Shown here: one piece after another, positions 19,382-29,730 of the stretch
How the letters are laid out: each line of letters begins with the position of its first letter
Position numbering within the stretch: position 1 is the stretch's first letter
Source: an uncultured Sinobacteraceae bacterium
GTDB lineage: Bacteria > Pseudomonadota > Gammaproteobacteria > Nevskiales > Nevskiaceae
Length of the DNA stretch: 64,000 bases
Reading direction: 5' to 3'
Assembly (NCBI GenBank): GCA_903822975.1
Contig: CAIJRD010000015.1
Coordinates: forward strand, 1 to 64,000
The notes under the pieces: model-generated
What the model was told of the DNA's origin: nothing
The model's database searches: none
The model's input: only the letters and a program-made list of their open reading frames with translations
Translations under genes and position numbers: made by a program

Positions 19382-21175
19382 CTATGGCTTTGGTGCTGTC
19401 AGGAAATCGAGCCCGCTGTTCTGCAGGCGCTCCATCGCGAAGGCGTAGCCGCGCTCGACGGCTGCATCCATGCGTTTCCAGTCGAACAATCGGAAGTCGG
19501 CGACCGGCATCCGCAAGTACAGATCCGCGCGCTCGGCGCGCATGCGTACACCGCTCTCGCTGGTCAGCGACATGCCGCCGAACAGGATATCGATCAGCGT
19601 GACATTGCCGGGCCGTCCGCGCTGGTCCAGCAGGGCCTCTGGATCGGGTTCGGGGCTATCGATGCCCGGCGCGCGCAGGCTGCCTTCGGTACTGACATCC
19701 GAGGCGATGATCGGACCGCGGCCCAAGGCATGCATGACGTCGGTCGGCAAACTGTTGGTGACCGCGCCGTCGACCAGCAGATCCCCGTGCCAGGCCACCG
19801 GTGGCACCACGCCAGGCACCGCCATGCTGGTTCCGACCCAGGTGGCCAATGTGCCGCTGTCGTGCACCATCGTGGTTGCACGACTGAGGTTGGTGCTGAC
19901 CGCGAAGTAGGGCGTACGCAGATCTTCGATCCGCGTTTCGCCAAACAGTGCACGCAGGTGCTGCAGGAACTTGCGGCCACGCAGCAGTGAGACGCGTGGC
20001 AGTACGTAATCGTTGAGATAATTGTGATCGACGAAAGTTGCTCGCGCGACGCGCTGCGCCTCGCGGCTGTCGAGGCCCCAGGCGCGCAAGGCCGCGAAGA
20101 ATGCGCCCATGCTGGTGCCGCCAGTCAGATCAATCGGGATCTTCAATTCTTCGAGAGCGCGCAGCAGGCCGATATGCGCGAAGCCGCGCGCGCCGCCGCC
20201 ACCGAGCACCAGACCGATGCCGTGGCCGGACAGTTGACGCGCGAGGCTGGCGTAGTCGGCGCTACTTCCGGGCCGCACGTGATAGTGCGCGCCGGCGCCC
20301 GTCTTCAAGCGCCAGCCGGCGATATCGCCCGCCGCGGCTTGATCCGGTCGCAACAACAACAGGTCGATCGGCACGCGCAGTTCGAGCGCGCGGATCGTCG
20401 CCAACAAGGCTGTATCGCCCGGACCGCTCGGCGCGGCCAACACCAACAACACACGATCGCATTGACGCAGACAGCGCTCGCTCCAGGCATCGTCGTCCGG
20501 GCCGGCGCTGTAGACCAAGTGTTGCTCGGCGCGTTCGCGTGCATCGAGCCAGGCCATCAGCGACCGATGCGCCGCGGTGTCGCCGAGCGGCGTCTGTGCC
20601 ACGCCAGTTCCGAAGGTCGCGTCGACTGTGGCCGCACTAATGCGCTCGCAGTTGGCACCACAGTTTCGCAGGGCCGCACAGAGTTGATCGGCGACGTGTT
20701 CGACATCGACATCCGGCAGCAGTGAAACCACCGCGATCGAATGCTCGCGGCGTGCCGCATCGAGCAAGGTCTGCCGCAAATTGCGGCGCATGCGCTGCAC
20801 GATGATGCGCGTCATCGCCAGCAGTGCGGTTGGATAGGTCAGCACGAACGACATCAGCGCCGGCCCGTCGATATCGAGCAGCAGGCTGTCGCGCAGCGCG
20901 TAGGCGTCACCGCTGCGATGATCGCCCGAGAGCAAACTGATCTCGCCGATCGGCTCGTAACGCGCGACATCGCCCACCAGTTTGCCGTCGCCGGTGCGGA
21001 TTCGGATACGGCCGCTGGCGACGATGTGCAGATGTTCGGCGACGTCGCCAGAACGGAACAGCAACTCGCCACCGCGCAGTGAGCGCAGCCGGCACAGTCC
21101 TGCGAGCCGATCCAGCGCAGCGTCTGGCAGATCGGTAAACAGCGCGCAACGCGCGAGGATTTCCCGACTGTCCAA
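19382..21175 (-). CDS. Patatin-like phospholipase with N-terminal cyclic-nucleotide-binding domain (NTE-like)
   Basis: cNMP-type N-terminus (LRGGELLFRSGDVAEHLHIVASGRIRI); GGGGARGFAHIGLLRALEELKIPIDLTGGTSMGAFFAAL (GxSxG) and DGAVTNSLP (DGA). Confidence 0.9.
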   Translation of the reverse strand: MDSREILARCALFTDLPDAALDRLAGLCRLRSLRGGELLFRSGDVAEHLHIVASGRIRIRTGDGKLVGDVARYEPIGEISLLSGDHRSGDAYALRDSLLLDIDGPALMSFVLTYPTALLAMTRIIVQRMRRNLRQTLLDAARREHSIAVVSLLPDVDVEHVADQLCAALRNCGANCERISAATVDATFGTGVAQTPLGDTAAHRSLMAWLDARERAEQHLVYSAGPDDDAWSERCLRQCDRVLLVLAAPSGPGDTALLATIRALELRVPIDLLLLRPDQAAAGDIAGWRLKTGAGAHYHVRPGSSADYASLARQLSGHGIGLVLGGGGARGFAHIGLLRALEELKIPIDLTGGTSMGAFFAALRAWGLDSREAQRVARATFVDHNYLNDYVLPRVSLLRGRKFLQHLRALFGETRIEDLRTPYFAVSTNLSRATTMVHDSGTLATWVGTSMAVPGVVPPVAWHGDLLVDGAVTNSLPTDVMHALGRGPIIASDVSTEGSLRAPGIDSPEPDPEALLDQRGRPGNVTLIDILFGGMSLTSESGVRMRAERADLYLRMPVADFRLFDWKRMDAAVERGYAFAMERLQNSGLDFLTAPKP

Positions 21176-21319
21176 GGCCCTAGAGACTCTTCTGGATCAT
21201 GTGCCGCAAAGCTTAACATCGCATCCGACAGCCAAGGCCCCGCGTAAGCCGCAGCCGGTGTACAACACCCGCACCGAAGGCATTGCGAGCCGCGCAACAC
21301 TGAATCGAGGATCACTGGT

Positions 21320-22108
21320 ATGCCTGTCCCGACATCCGCATCGAGCGAGCGCTATGCGCCTACGCAACGCTTCAGCAACCGTGTCGACGACTACGAACGC
21401 TGGCGTCCGGGTTATCCGGCTGCGCTGACGCAGTGGCTGGTCGCGCACGCCGAATTGTCGCCGGGCGATGCTGTGGCGGACATCGGCAGCGGCACCGGGC
21501 TATTCACACGCGATCTGCTGGCCGCCGGTCTGCACGTCTATGGCATCGAGCCGAACGCGCCGATGCGCGCAGCAGCAGAGCGCAACTTTGCCGACAACGC
21601 AGCCTTCGAGAGTATCGACGGTCGTGCCGAAAGCACCGCATTGCCCCCCGCGAGCGTGCGCTTGATCACCGCAGCGCAGGCCTTTCATTGGTTCGATGTC
21701 GAACGCGCGCGCGCCGAGGCGCAGCGCATTCTGATGCCGGGCGGGCAGGTTGCGCTCATCTGGAACGTACGCCGCATCGATACGCCATTCCTGGTCGAAT
21801 ACGAAAACATGCTGCTGCGGCTCGCACCCGAATATGGCCAGCTCGGTATGCCGGAGCAAGCCTCACCTTCACAGATGGAAACTTTCTTCGGTCACCGCGA
21901 CTGGCAGCAACAGCGATTCGACTACGTGCAGCGTTTCGATCGAGCGGGCCTGCGCGGTCGCCTGTTGTCGTCATCGTACGTACCGGCACCTGGCAGCGCA
22001 GGACACGCAGCGATCGTCGCTGCCTGCGATGCGCTGTTCGAGCAGCATGCCTGTGACGGCCGCGTGGAATTCCCCTACGACACGCGCGTTTTTCTCGCGC
22101 CGATCTGA
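21320..22108 (+). CDS. Class I SAM-dependent methyltransferase
   Basis: VADIGSGTGLFTRDLLAAGLHVYGIEPNAPMRAAAER. Confidence 0.85.
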   Translation: MPVPTSASSERYAPTQRFSNRVDDYERWRPGYPAALTQWLVAHAELSPGDAVADIGSGTGLFTRDLLAAGLHVYGIEPNAPMRAAAERNFADNAAFESIDGRAESTALPPASVRLITAAQAFHWFDVERARAEAQRILMPGGQVALIWNVRRIDTPFLVEYENMLLRLAPEYGQLGMPEQASPSQMETFFGHRDWQQQRFDYVQRFDRAGLRGRLLSSSYVPAPGSAGHAAIVAACDALFEQHACDGRVEFPYDTRVFLAPI

Positions 22109-22239
22109 TGCAATCATCGTGGCGGCGCTGAGTGGAAGGCGTGCTAACGGTGATGCAAGCGTCCAAAAGATGACGCGCGCGACTGCTGCGATCGATCCGA
22201 GATCGGTTGCGATGTTTGGATCGTGTTCAACCGGTGCTT

Positions 22240-22275
22240 AAAAAAGCCGCTACCTCATCGGTAGCGGCTTTCGTT
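22240..22275. terminator. Bidirectional Rho-independent terminator between converging genes
   Basis: taaaaaagccgctacctcatcggtagcggctttcg, 10-bp perfect stem. Confidence 0.85.
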
Positions 22276-22355
22276 TGCCGGTTGCCTAAGCATCGGGTCG
22301 ACCGCGCAGGCCTAATTCCTGAGATCGAACCTGCGCGGATCGCGCGCGTCGGGTC

Positions 22356-24386
22356 TCACGTCTGTGGCATCGCCGGAGCTGGCGAACTTGGGCCGGCGAG
22401 CGGATCGTCCGGCAGCTGCCAGCCGCAGGTCTTGCCCTGGTTCTGCTGCTTCAGGTACTCCATCAGCGGCGCGAAGTATTCGATGATCGCACTGCCATCC
22501 ATCTTCCGCGTGCCGGTGAGCTTCTCCAGTGTGTCTGGCCAGGGCTCGGATGCGCCCTGCTTGAGCATCGCCATGAACTTGGCGCCGGCGTCCTTGTTGC
22601 CATAGATATCGCAGGCATACAGCGGTCCCTTGAAGCCGGCCGCATCGCACAGCGCCTTGTGGAACTGGAACTGGATGACGAAGCTCAGGAAGTAACGCGT
22701 GTACGGCGTATTGCCCGGCACGTGGTACTTCGCACCAGGATCGAAATCGTCCTCGCTGCGCGTGACCGGCGGCGCGATCCCCTGATATTGCTCGCGCAGC
22801 GTCCACCAGCCCTTGTTGTAGTCGGCCGGGGAAATCTCGCCGGAGAATACTTTCCAGCGCCACTGGTCGATCAACTTGCCGAACGGCAGGAACGCGATCT
22901 TGTCGAGCGCGCGTTTCATCTGCGCATTGATCAGCGCTTTCTGGTCGTCGCTGACCTTAGGCACCAGGCCGATTTTCTGCAGATGCTGCGGCGTCAGTGA
23001 CAGCGTGATGGTGTCGCCGATGGCTTCATGGAAGCCATCATGCGCGCCCTGCTGGTAAAGGAACGGCTGACCGTTGTACATCGTGAAGTAATAGATGTGT
23101 CCCATCTCGTGATGGATCGTCTCGAGACTTTCCTCGTCGGGACGGATACACATCTTGATGCGGACATCGCCGTTCTGGTCCATGTCCCAGGCGCTGGCGT
23201 GGCACACCACGTCGCGATCGCGCGGACGCGTCAACAGCGAGCGTTCGTAGAAGCTCGCCGGCAATGCCGGAAAACCGATTGACGTGTAGAAGTCTTCGGC
23301 AATCTTCGCGGTTTGAATCGAGAACTGCGTGTCGACCTTCTGCTCCACGCCGTCGAGATCGCCGACGCTCGGCTTCTTGCCCGGATGGGCCTTCGCGTAG
23401 GCCTGCATGAAGTCGGCGACTTCCTTCTTGTCCATCGCGTCGCGCCGCGCCTGCAGCACGGATGAAACATCGAGGCTGCCGGCATCCTTGTACGGCACCA
23501 CCAGGTCGTAGATGTTGCCCCACTGCTGCGCCCACATGTTGCCGAGCAGATCGGCCGGAATCAGGCCATTGGCCGGTACGGCATCGCCGTACTTGTCGTG
23601 CAATTTGCCGCGCACGTAGCAATGCAGTTGCTCATACAGCGGCTGCACCTGCGTCCACAGACGCTCGGTCTCGTTGGCGAAATCCGCCGGGCTCATGTCG
23701 TAGCCTGCGCGCCACATTTCACCGACATCGTGATAGCCGAGTTCCTTCGCGCCTTCGTTCATCAGGCTGGCGAACTTCGTGTAATCCTCGCGCATCGGTT
23801 TGCCGATGCTGTGCCAGCCCGCCCAGGCTTCCGCCAGCGCTTTCGGATCGCGCGAGTGATCGATGATCTGCTCGAGCTGATCGAGATTCATGCAGTCCGC
23901 ACCGCTTTTGCCGGGCGGGCAATACTTGCCGGCGCCGTATTCGCCGTCGAGTTTGGTGGCGAGGGCCGCAAGCTCCGCGCGTTTGGCGGCATCGCTCGGC
24001 GGCGGCACCGGACTGGAGATCTTGATCAAGGTCAGCTGACGCGCGACATCGGGAGCCAGATCGGCCAGTCCAACGAACGCCTTGGCCTGCTCGATCTGCT
24101 GCGCCTGCAGGCTCAGCGCGCGCTCGCCGGTCTTGGCGTTGAGCAGCTGCGTATCCTGCGTGATGAAATTCTCGGCGACCCAATTCGCAGCGGTCTGTTC
24201 GGGATACAGCGCCTTGTCGTCGGCATTGACCTTGGCGACGAATGCGGCGGCATCGGCGGCAGTCGCCTTCGGCTGCGCGGTCTCGCTGGCGGCGGGTGCA
24301 GCGGTGCTGGATTTTTGCGTGCCGCAGGCGACCAGCATTACGACCAGACAACTGGCCCCAAGGCCAGCGACGAACTTGTAAGGCAT
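22356..24386 (-). CDS. M2-family (ACE-like) peptidyl-dipeptidase lipoprotein
   Basis: Lipobox MLVAC; zinc motif IHHEMGHIYYFTMYNGQP; M2 hallmark regions (MCIRPDEESLETIHHEMGH, GFHEAIGDTITLS). Confidence 0.9.
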   Translation of the reverse strand: MPYKFVAGLGASCLVVMLVACGTQKSSTAAPAASETAQPKATAADAAAFVAKVNADDKALYPEQTAANWVAENFITQDTQLLNAKTGERALSLQAQQIEQAKAFVGLADLAPDVARQLTLIKISSPVPPPSDAAKRAELAALATKLDGEYGAGKYCPPGKSGADCMNLDQLEQIIDHSRDPKALAEAWAGWHSIGKPMREDYTKFASLMNEGAKELGYHDVGEMWRAGYDMSPADFANETERLWTQVQPLYEQLHCYVRGKLHDKYGDAVPANGLIPADLLGNMWAQQWGNIYDLVVPYKDAGSLDVSSVLQARRDAMDKKEVADFMQAYAKAHPGKKPSVGDLDGVEQKVDTQFSIQTAKIAEDFYTSIGFPALPASFYERSLLTRPRDRDVVCHASAWDMDQNGDVRIKMCIRPDEESLETIHHEMGHIYYFTMYNGQPFLYQQGAHDGFHEAIGDTITLSLTPQHLQKIGLVPKVSDDQKALINAQMKRALDKIAFLPFGKLIDQWRWKVFSGEISPADYNKGWWTLREQYQGIAPPVTRSEDDFDPGAKYHVPGNTPYTRYFLSFVIQFQFHKALCDAAGFKGPLYACDIYGNKDAGAKFMAMLKQGASEPWPDTLEKLTGTRKMDGSAIIEYFAPLMEYLKQQNQGKTCGWQLPDDPLAGPSSPAPAMPQT

Positions 24387-24693
24387 CGACGAGTACTCCC
24401 TGATTTTGAGCCGCGGTGCTTCGCGAGCCGGGCATCACGGGTACGACCCGCAACGCAGCGGCCGAACTTCAGGTCAAGCGAAACGGTGCGGCGATATGAT
24501 CCGACTATCGCCGTCGTGGCGCCTCGGGTCAATCCCGGCCGGCGCATTGCTGACGCACTGAAAACGAGGTGCGCGGCGCCATTCGACGCGTGTTCGTCAC
24601 GGCAACGACGCCGACTGCCTATACTTTTGTGCAAACAGGGTCGAGCCCAAACAATATGATGCGATGTAATCGCCCCGCGGGAGTGCCGGGCAG

Positions 24694-27186
24694 ATGAATG
24701 CTCTGGTCGGACTGGCCTTCGCGATTTCGCGTCTGTTGCTGCGTCCGTTTATCGGCGCAATGAAGTACAAGACGGTGCCGTTGAGCGCGGCCAGCGGGCT
24801 GCTCCTCGATCCATCGCGACCGGTCTGCTACGTGTTGCCGGTGCGCAGCTGGATCGATTTGTTCGCGCTCGATCGCATCTGCCTCGAACAAGGCTTGCCA
24901 CGACCGCAACGCGCCGCGGCGCATCTGCCGCAGCCGGGCAAGGCCGGCTACCTGTATCTGCCGGCCTTGCTGGAAACGCGCTTGCGCAAGACCGGGCTCA
25001 GCACGGTGCTGGCCGATGCCGCCGCAACGCAGGGTTACGACGTGCAGATCGTGCCGGTCTCGATTTTCTGGGGGCGCGATCCGGGTCAAGAGACCTCGCT
25101 GTTCCGATTGATCTTTGCCGACAGCGTGCAAGCCGGCGCGATCCGAAAGTTTCTCATCCTCATCGCCAACGGCCGCAACGTGCTGGCGAATTTCGGTGTG
25201 CCGCTGTCGTATCGCAGCTATTTGCAATCGGTGGTCGACCCGGTGCGTGGCGAGAAGAAGCTCACGCGCGCACTACATTTCCATTTCCTGCGCGCGCGAA
25301 CCGCAACACTTGGACCGACGCTGCTACGCCGTTCGGTGGTGATTCGCGGCGTGCTTGCGCATCCGGGCGTGCGCCGCGCGGTCGAGCAGGAAGCCAAGGA
25401 GAAGGGTCACACGCTGGCGCAGGCCGAGGCGCGCGCGCGTGCCTGCAGCACCGAGATCGCCGCGGACTATTCGGCGGCGTCGATCCGCGTGTTCGAACGC
25501 ATCCTGTCGCGCGTGTGGAATCGCGTGTTCAAAGGTGTCGATGTGCACGGCCTCGAACGCTTGCGCGAAATCGCGCAGTCGCACGAGATCCTCTACATGC
25601 CTTCGCACCGCAGCCATGCGGACTATCTGCTGCTGAGTTACACGCTCTACAACGCCGGCCTGGTGCCGCCGCATATTGCCGCTGGCATCAACCTGAACTT
25701 CTGGCCGGTCGGCGGTTTCCTCAGACGTTGTGGTGCGTTCTACATGCGGCGCAAGTTCTCCGGCGACGCGCTCTACACCGCTGTGTTCCGCGCCTATGTG
25801 GACGGTCTGATCCGGCGCGGCTATTCGATCGAGTTCTTTCCGGAAGGCGGGCGTTCGCGGACCGGTCGGCTGCTGCCGCCGAAGACCGGACTGCTGGCCA
25901 TGGTTGCCGAATCGGCGCTGCGTCAACGCGTGCGCAAGGTGGCGATGGTGCCGGTGTTCATCGGCTACGACAAAGTCTGGGAGGTCGGCAGCTACTTCAA
26001 GGAACTGCGCGGCGGCGGCAAGGAGCGCGAATCGGCCGAAGGCTTGCTCAAGGCCACCAAGATTCTTGGTCGCTCCTACGGCAAGGCTTACGTTTCCTTC
26101 GGTGAACCGCTGATCCTGCAGGACGCCGCCGACGCCAGCTTGCCCGGCTGGCGCGAAGCCTTCGTCGACGCGCGCGATGAGCGACCGCCCGGCTTCGCCG
26201 AATGGGTGCGCCAACTGGCGATTGACCACATGCGTCGCATCAACGCAGTCGCCGTGGTCAATCCGGTGGGACTGACGGCCTGCGCCTTGCTCGCTGCACC
26301 GATGCGCGCGACCGCCGAAGACGAACTGGTCGATCAAGTGCGTCACTTGCTGCACCTGCTGGGACCTTGGCCCGACAGTGCGCGCCTGCGCGTGCCCGAA
26401 CGCGATGCCAAAGCGATTCTGTCCTGGGCCGTGCCGATCGCGCGTATCCAGCGCATGGCGCATCCCTGGGGCGATCTGCTCGCCGCTGCCGGACGCGATG
26501 GCGTGCTGCTGACTTACAACCGCAACAGCATCCAGCATCTGTTCGCGATGCCGGCGCTGATCGCGCGTTTATTCCGCACGCGCGGCGTGCTTTCCGAGGA
26601 TGCAATCCTCACCGGCTGCCGCGCGCTGTACCCCTTTCTGCGCACGGAATTCTTCCTGCCCTGGGAGGCCGCCGAGTGTGAAGGCGCGGCGCGCGCCTAT
26701 CTGCAATGCATGCTCGACAACGGCCTGCTGACACGCGACGACGACGGTCGCGTACTGCGTCCGCAAGTCGGCAGCCCCGCGTTCGCGAGCTTCGCCGCAC
26801 TCGGCCGTGTACTCGGCGAAACGCTCGAGCGTCACGCCATGGCCGTGCTGCTGTTGGCCGAAGAACACCGCTCGGGCTTGCCCTTGCCGCGCGCCAAGTT
26901 CGAGGACGACTGCCGGCTGCTGGCCGAACGCATCGCCGTGTTGACCGGACGCGAGGCGCCGGAATTGTTCGATCGCGCACTGTTCGCCGGCTACCTCGAT
27001 ACCTTGATCAAAATCGGTGTCGTCGCCGAGAGCCCGGATCATGTGTTGCAGATGACCGAGCGGGTGGAACGAATCGCCGAACGATCGATCGAACTGTTGT
27101 CCGACGAGACGCGGCAGATGCTGTTGCAACTGCTGGCGCGTCGCGCCCCGGCGCTGTCCCAAAGTGCCAATATGCCTGGGCTATAA
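24694..27186 (+). CDS. plsB: Glycerol-3-phosphate 1-O-acyltransferase
   Basis: MPSHRSHADYLLLSYTLYNAGLVPPHIAAGINLNFWPVGGFLRRCGAFYMRRKF...FFPEGGRSRTGRLLPPKTGLL; 830 aa. Confidence 0.95.
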   Translation: MNALVGLAFAISRLLLRPFIGAMKYKTVPLSAASGLLLDPSRPVCYVLPVRSWIDLFALDRICLEQGLPRPQRAAAHLPQPGKAGYLYLPALLETRLRKTGLSTVLADAAATQGYDVQIVPVSIFWGRDPGQETSLFRLIFADSVQAGAIRKFLILIANGRNVLANFGVPLSYRSYLQSVVDPVRGEKKLTRALHFHFLRARTATLGPTLLRRSVVIRGVLAHPGVRRAVEQEAKEKGHTLAQAEARARACSTEIAADYSAASIRVFERILSRVWNRVFKGVDVHGLERLREIAQSHEILYMPSHRSHADYLLLSYTLYNAGLVPPHIAAGINLNFWPVGGFLRRCGAFYMRRKFSGDALYTAVFRAYVDGLIRRGYSIEFFPEGGRSRTGRLLPPKTGLLAMVAESALRQRVRKVAMVPVFIGYDKVWEVGSYFKELRGGGKERESAEGLLKATKILGRSYGKAYVSFGEPLILQDAADASLPGWREAFVDARDERPPGFAEWVRQLAIDHMRRINAVAVVNPVGLTACALLAAPMRATAEDELVDQVRHLLHLLGPWPDSARLRVPERDAKAILSWAVPIARIQRMAHPWGDLLAAAGRDGVLLTYNRNSIQHLFAMPALIARLFRTRGVLSEDAILTGCRALYPFLRTEFFLPWEAAECEGAARAYLQCMLDNGLLTRDDDGRVLRPQVGSPAFASFAALGRVLGETLERHAMAVLLLAEEHRSGLPLPRAKFEDDCRLLAERIAVLTGREAPELFDRALFAGYLDTLIKIGVVAESPDHVLQMTERVERIAERSIELLSDETRQMLLQLLARRAPALSQSANMPGL

Positions 27187-27273
27187 TCGGCCGCGTTTCA
27201 TTCCTGACCGTGCATGCGGCCGCTGTATCCAGGCCGCCCACATTCCCGTTTCATTCCAAAAGAGGTTGCTTCC

Positions 27274-28059
27274 ATGTTCAAGCATACCCGTGCGCTCGCC
27301 GCACTCGCCGGCATCGCGCTGCTCGCCGCTTGCGCCAAGCCCGGTGAAGGCGACGCCAACAAGGCCGACGCCGCCACGCCGTCCGACCTCGCCACCGATG
27401 CGCAGAAGTTCGGTTACGCGATCGGTATCGATCTCGGCCACTCGCTCGGCCCGGTCAAAGACGATGTCGACATCAAGGCGCTCGAAGCCGGCCTCGAAGA
27501 GTCGGCCGCCGGCAAGACGCCGCGTCTGGACGACAAGACCCGCGACGAAATCAAGAAGACCGTTTCGGTCAAGATTCAGCAGAAGCAGATGGAAGAGCAC
27601 AAGGTCAAAGCCGAGAAGGCCAAGGCCGACGGCGAGAAGTTCCTCGCCGACAACGGCAAGAAGGATGGCGTCAAGACCACCGCGTCGGGCCTGCAGTACG
27701 AAGTGCTCACCGAAGGCAAGGGCGATCATCCGGGCAAGGACGACAAGGTCACCGTGAACTACAAGGGCACGCTGATCGACGGCACCGTGTTCGACAGCTC
27801 CTACGATCGCGGCGAGCCGGTCAGCTTCCCGCTGGCCAATGTCATCCCCGGCTGGACCGAAGGACTGCAGCTGATGACGGTGGGTTCGAAGTACAAGTTC
27901 TACATTCCGGCCGAACTGGCCTATGGCGAACGCGGCGCCGGCGTCAAGATCGGTCCGAACGAAACGCTGATCTTCGAAGTCGAGCTGCTCAGCATCGACA
28001 AGACGCCTGCGGCGGATGCCGCTCCGGCAGCTCCGGCAGCGAAGCCGGCAAAGAAGTAA
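27274..28059 (+). CDS. FKBP-type peptidyl-prolyl cis-trans isomerase lipoprotein (FkpA/Mip-like)
   Basis: MFKHTRALAALAGIALLAAC lipobox; TASGLQYEVLTEGKGDHPGKDDKVTVNYKGTLIDGTVFDSSYDRGEPVSFPL...GWTEGLQLM. Confidence 0.93.
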   Translation: MFKHTRALAALAGIALLAACAKPGEGDANKADAATPSDLATDAQKFGYAIGIDLGHSLGPVKDDVDIKALEAGLEESAAGKTPRLDDKTRDEIKKTVSVKIQQKQMEEHKVKAEKAKADGEKFLADNGKKDGVKTTASGLQYEVLTEGKGDHPGKDDKVTVNYKGTLIDGTVFDSSYDRGEPVSFPLANVIPGWTEGLQLMTVGSKYKFYIPAELAYGERGAGVKIGPNETLIFEVELLSIDKTPAADAAPAAPAAKPAKK

Positions 28060-28096
28060 GCGTCTCGCATCCCCAGACGCCTAAACGCGTCTAACG

Positions 28097-28126
28097 AAAA
28101 GGCCCGGCATTGCCGGGCCTTTTTTT
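28097..28126 (+). terminator. Rho-independent terminator
   Basis: aaaaggcccggcattgccgggccttttttt. Confidence 0.9.
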
Positions 28127-28214
28127 GTCTGGCTGATCGAAGGCGGACGCAAGCCGCGAGCAACCGACGCGATGTCTCAGGGCCGAGTAGCTCGGTGGCT
28201 CCTAGAAAGCGGTC

Positions 28215-28631
28215 CTAACTGCAGTACTTCGTACCGGCGGCCTTGGCGTCGTTGAGCTGTTCGTCGAATTCCTGCTGCGTCAGCGGTGCCGGCTGGCCGT
28301 CTTCCCCTGTTTTGAACAGGCGCTGCGCGGTTTTCTGTTCGAGGAAACTGATGCGTTCGCGCGCCTTCGCACAACGCTCCGCGTTGTCCGCGCGAACCTT
28401 CAACGGCTGCGCCTGCGTCTCGCCATTACCCGTTCCACTGCGCGTGCGACCACCTGCGGCCGAACTGCGGCTATCGAGCGGGGTCACATCCTTGTAGCTG
28501 CCGCTGGCTGGCGGGTTCTGGCTGAAATGCACTTGACCGGTCGCATCCACCCAGCGGTAGATCTGTGCTTCGGCGAGCAGCGGCAGACAGCACAGCAGCA
28601 CGACTGAAATCGACTGGAAGCGGGTACGCAT
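28215..28631 (-). CDS. DUF4124-domain secreted protein
   Basis: MRTRFQSISVVLLCCLPLLAEAQIYRWVDATGQVHFSQNPP, typical DUF4124 N-terminus. Confidence 0.8.
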   Translation of the reverse strand: MRTRFQSISVVLLCCLPLLAEAQIYRWVDATGQVHFSQNPPASGSYKDVTPLDSRSSAAGGRTRSGTGNGETQAQPLKVRADNAERCAKARERISFLEQKTAQRLFKTGEDGQPAPLTQQEFDEQLNDAKAAGTKYCS

Positions 28632-29005
28632 GCGGGCAGTGTAACAAGGCAAATCCGAGTCTCGAACGATGCCGAGCGCCGATTGCGCTGGACGGCAGCG
28701 AATCGCCGGTCGAAACGCCGGTCGAATCATCATGCGCAGACGATCGTTCGCCGTCGGAGTCCGTCTCGCGTCTTGTCGGGCCTGCCCCGGCACCGTAACA
28801 TACGGTAGCGTACTGAAAGGCGGTTCCGCTGGTTTTCGATGGCATCGCCATCGGCACGCCATCGCGCCTCCATTACGTTTATCTCGCCACATTTGCATCG
28901 TCTGCTTCGTCTGCCGCTTCGTCTGATTCGTCAGCCTTGTCCGCCGCTTTTAGCAGTGCTGCGCCCCGCTCATCTGCCGCGCCCGCTCGCCGTTCCAACG
29001 ATTCC

Positions 29006-29662
29006 ATGCCCGATTCCATCGCCAAGCAAAGTCTGAGTGCCGAACAGTGGGCTGAAGCCGCGCTCGATGCGATGGCGAGCGGCGGACTGGAAGCCGTTTC
29101 GGTCGAGCCGCTGGCGCGCCGCCTGGGTGTGACCAAGGGCAGCTTCTACTGGCATTTTTCCAATCGCGATGCGCTGGTGCGCGCAGCGCTGGAGCTGTGG
29201 GAGCGGCACGAAACGATCGACGCGATCGTCAACGTGCGCGACGAGCCCGACCCATACGAGCGCATCGTCAAGCTGTTCAAGCGCGCCAATACCTCCCATC
29301 GTGCAGGACGCCTGTACCTCGCCCTGGCGGCGGCATCCGACGATCCAGCGGTCGGTGCGGTGGTGCAGCGGGTATCGGCGCAGCGGCTCGACTATCTGCG
29401 TCAGAGCTATGAGGCGCTGGGCATGGACCAACACGATGCGCGCCTGTGGTCGACCTTCGCGTATGCCACCTTCATCGGCAATCAGCAGGTGCACCGCGAT
29501 GCACCCGAGCAGTTTCCGTCGGGCGTTGAGTTCCGCGAGTATTTCAAGCTGATGCTGCGCACGCTGATTCCGCGCACGCCGCTATCCGCGGCGAACGCAG
29601 AGCCCGTATCCGTGGTCCATCTGCACGAGCGCGCCCGGCCGGATCCCAGACAGGATCCCTGA
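29006..29662 (+). CDS. TetR/AcrR-family transcriptional regulator
   Basis: WAEAALDAMASGGLEAVSVEPLARRLGVTKGSFYWHFSNRDALVRAALELWE; alternative TTG start at 28937. Confidence 0.85.
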   Translation: MPDSIAKQSLSAEQWAEAALDAMASGGLEAVSVEPLARRLGVTKGSFYWHFSNRDALVRAALELWERHETIDAIVNVRDEPDPYERIVKLFKRANTSHRAGRLYLALAAASDDPAVGAVVQRVSAQRLDYLRQSYEALGMDQHDARLWSTFAYATFIGNQQVHRDAPEQFPSGVEFREYFKLMLRTLIPRTPLSAANAEPVSVVHLHERARPDPRQDP

Positions 29663-29730
29663 CAGGACTCCTGAACTGCAGGCTGCGGTTCACCTGTCTC
29701 CCGGCGCTGCCCGCACATGGAGAGGTGGAT

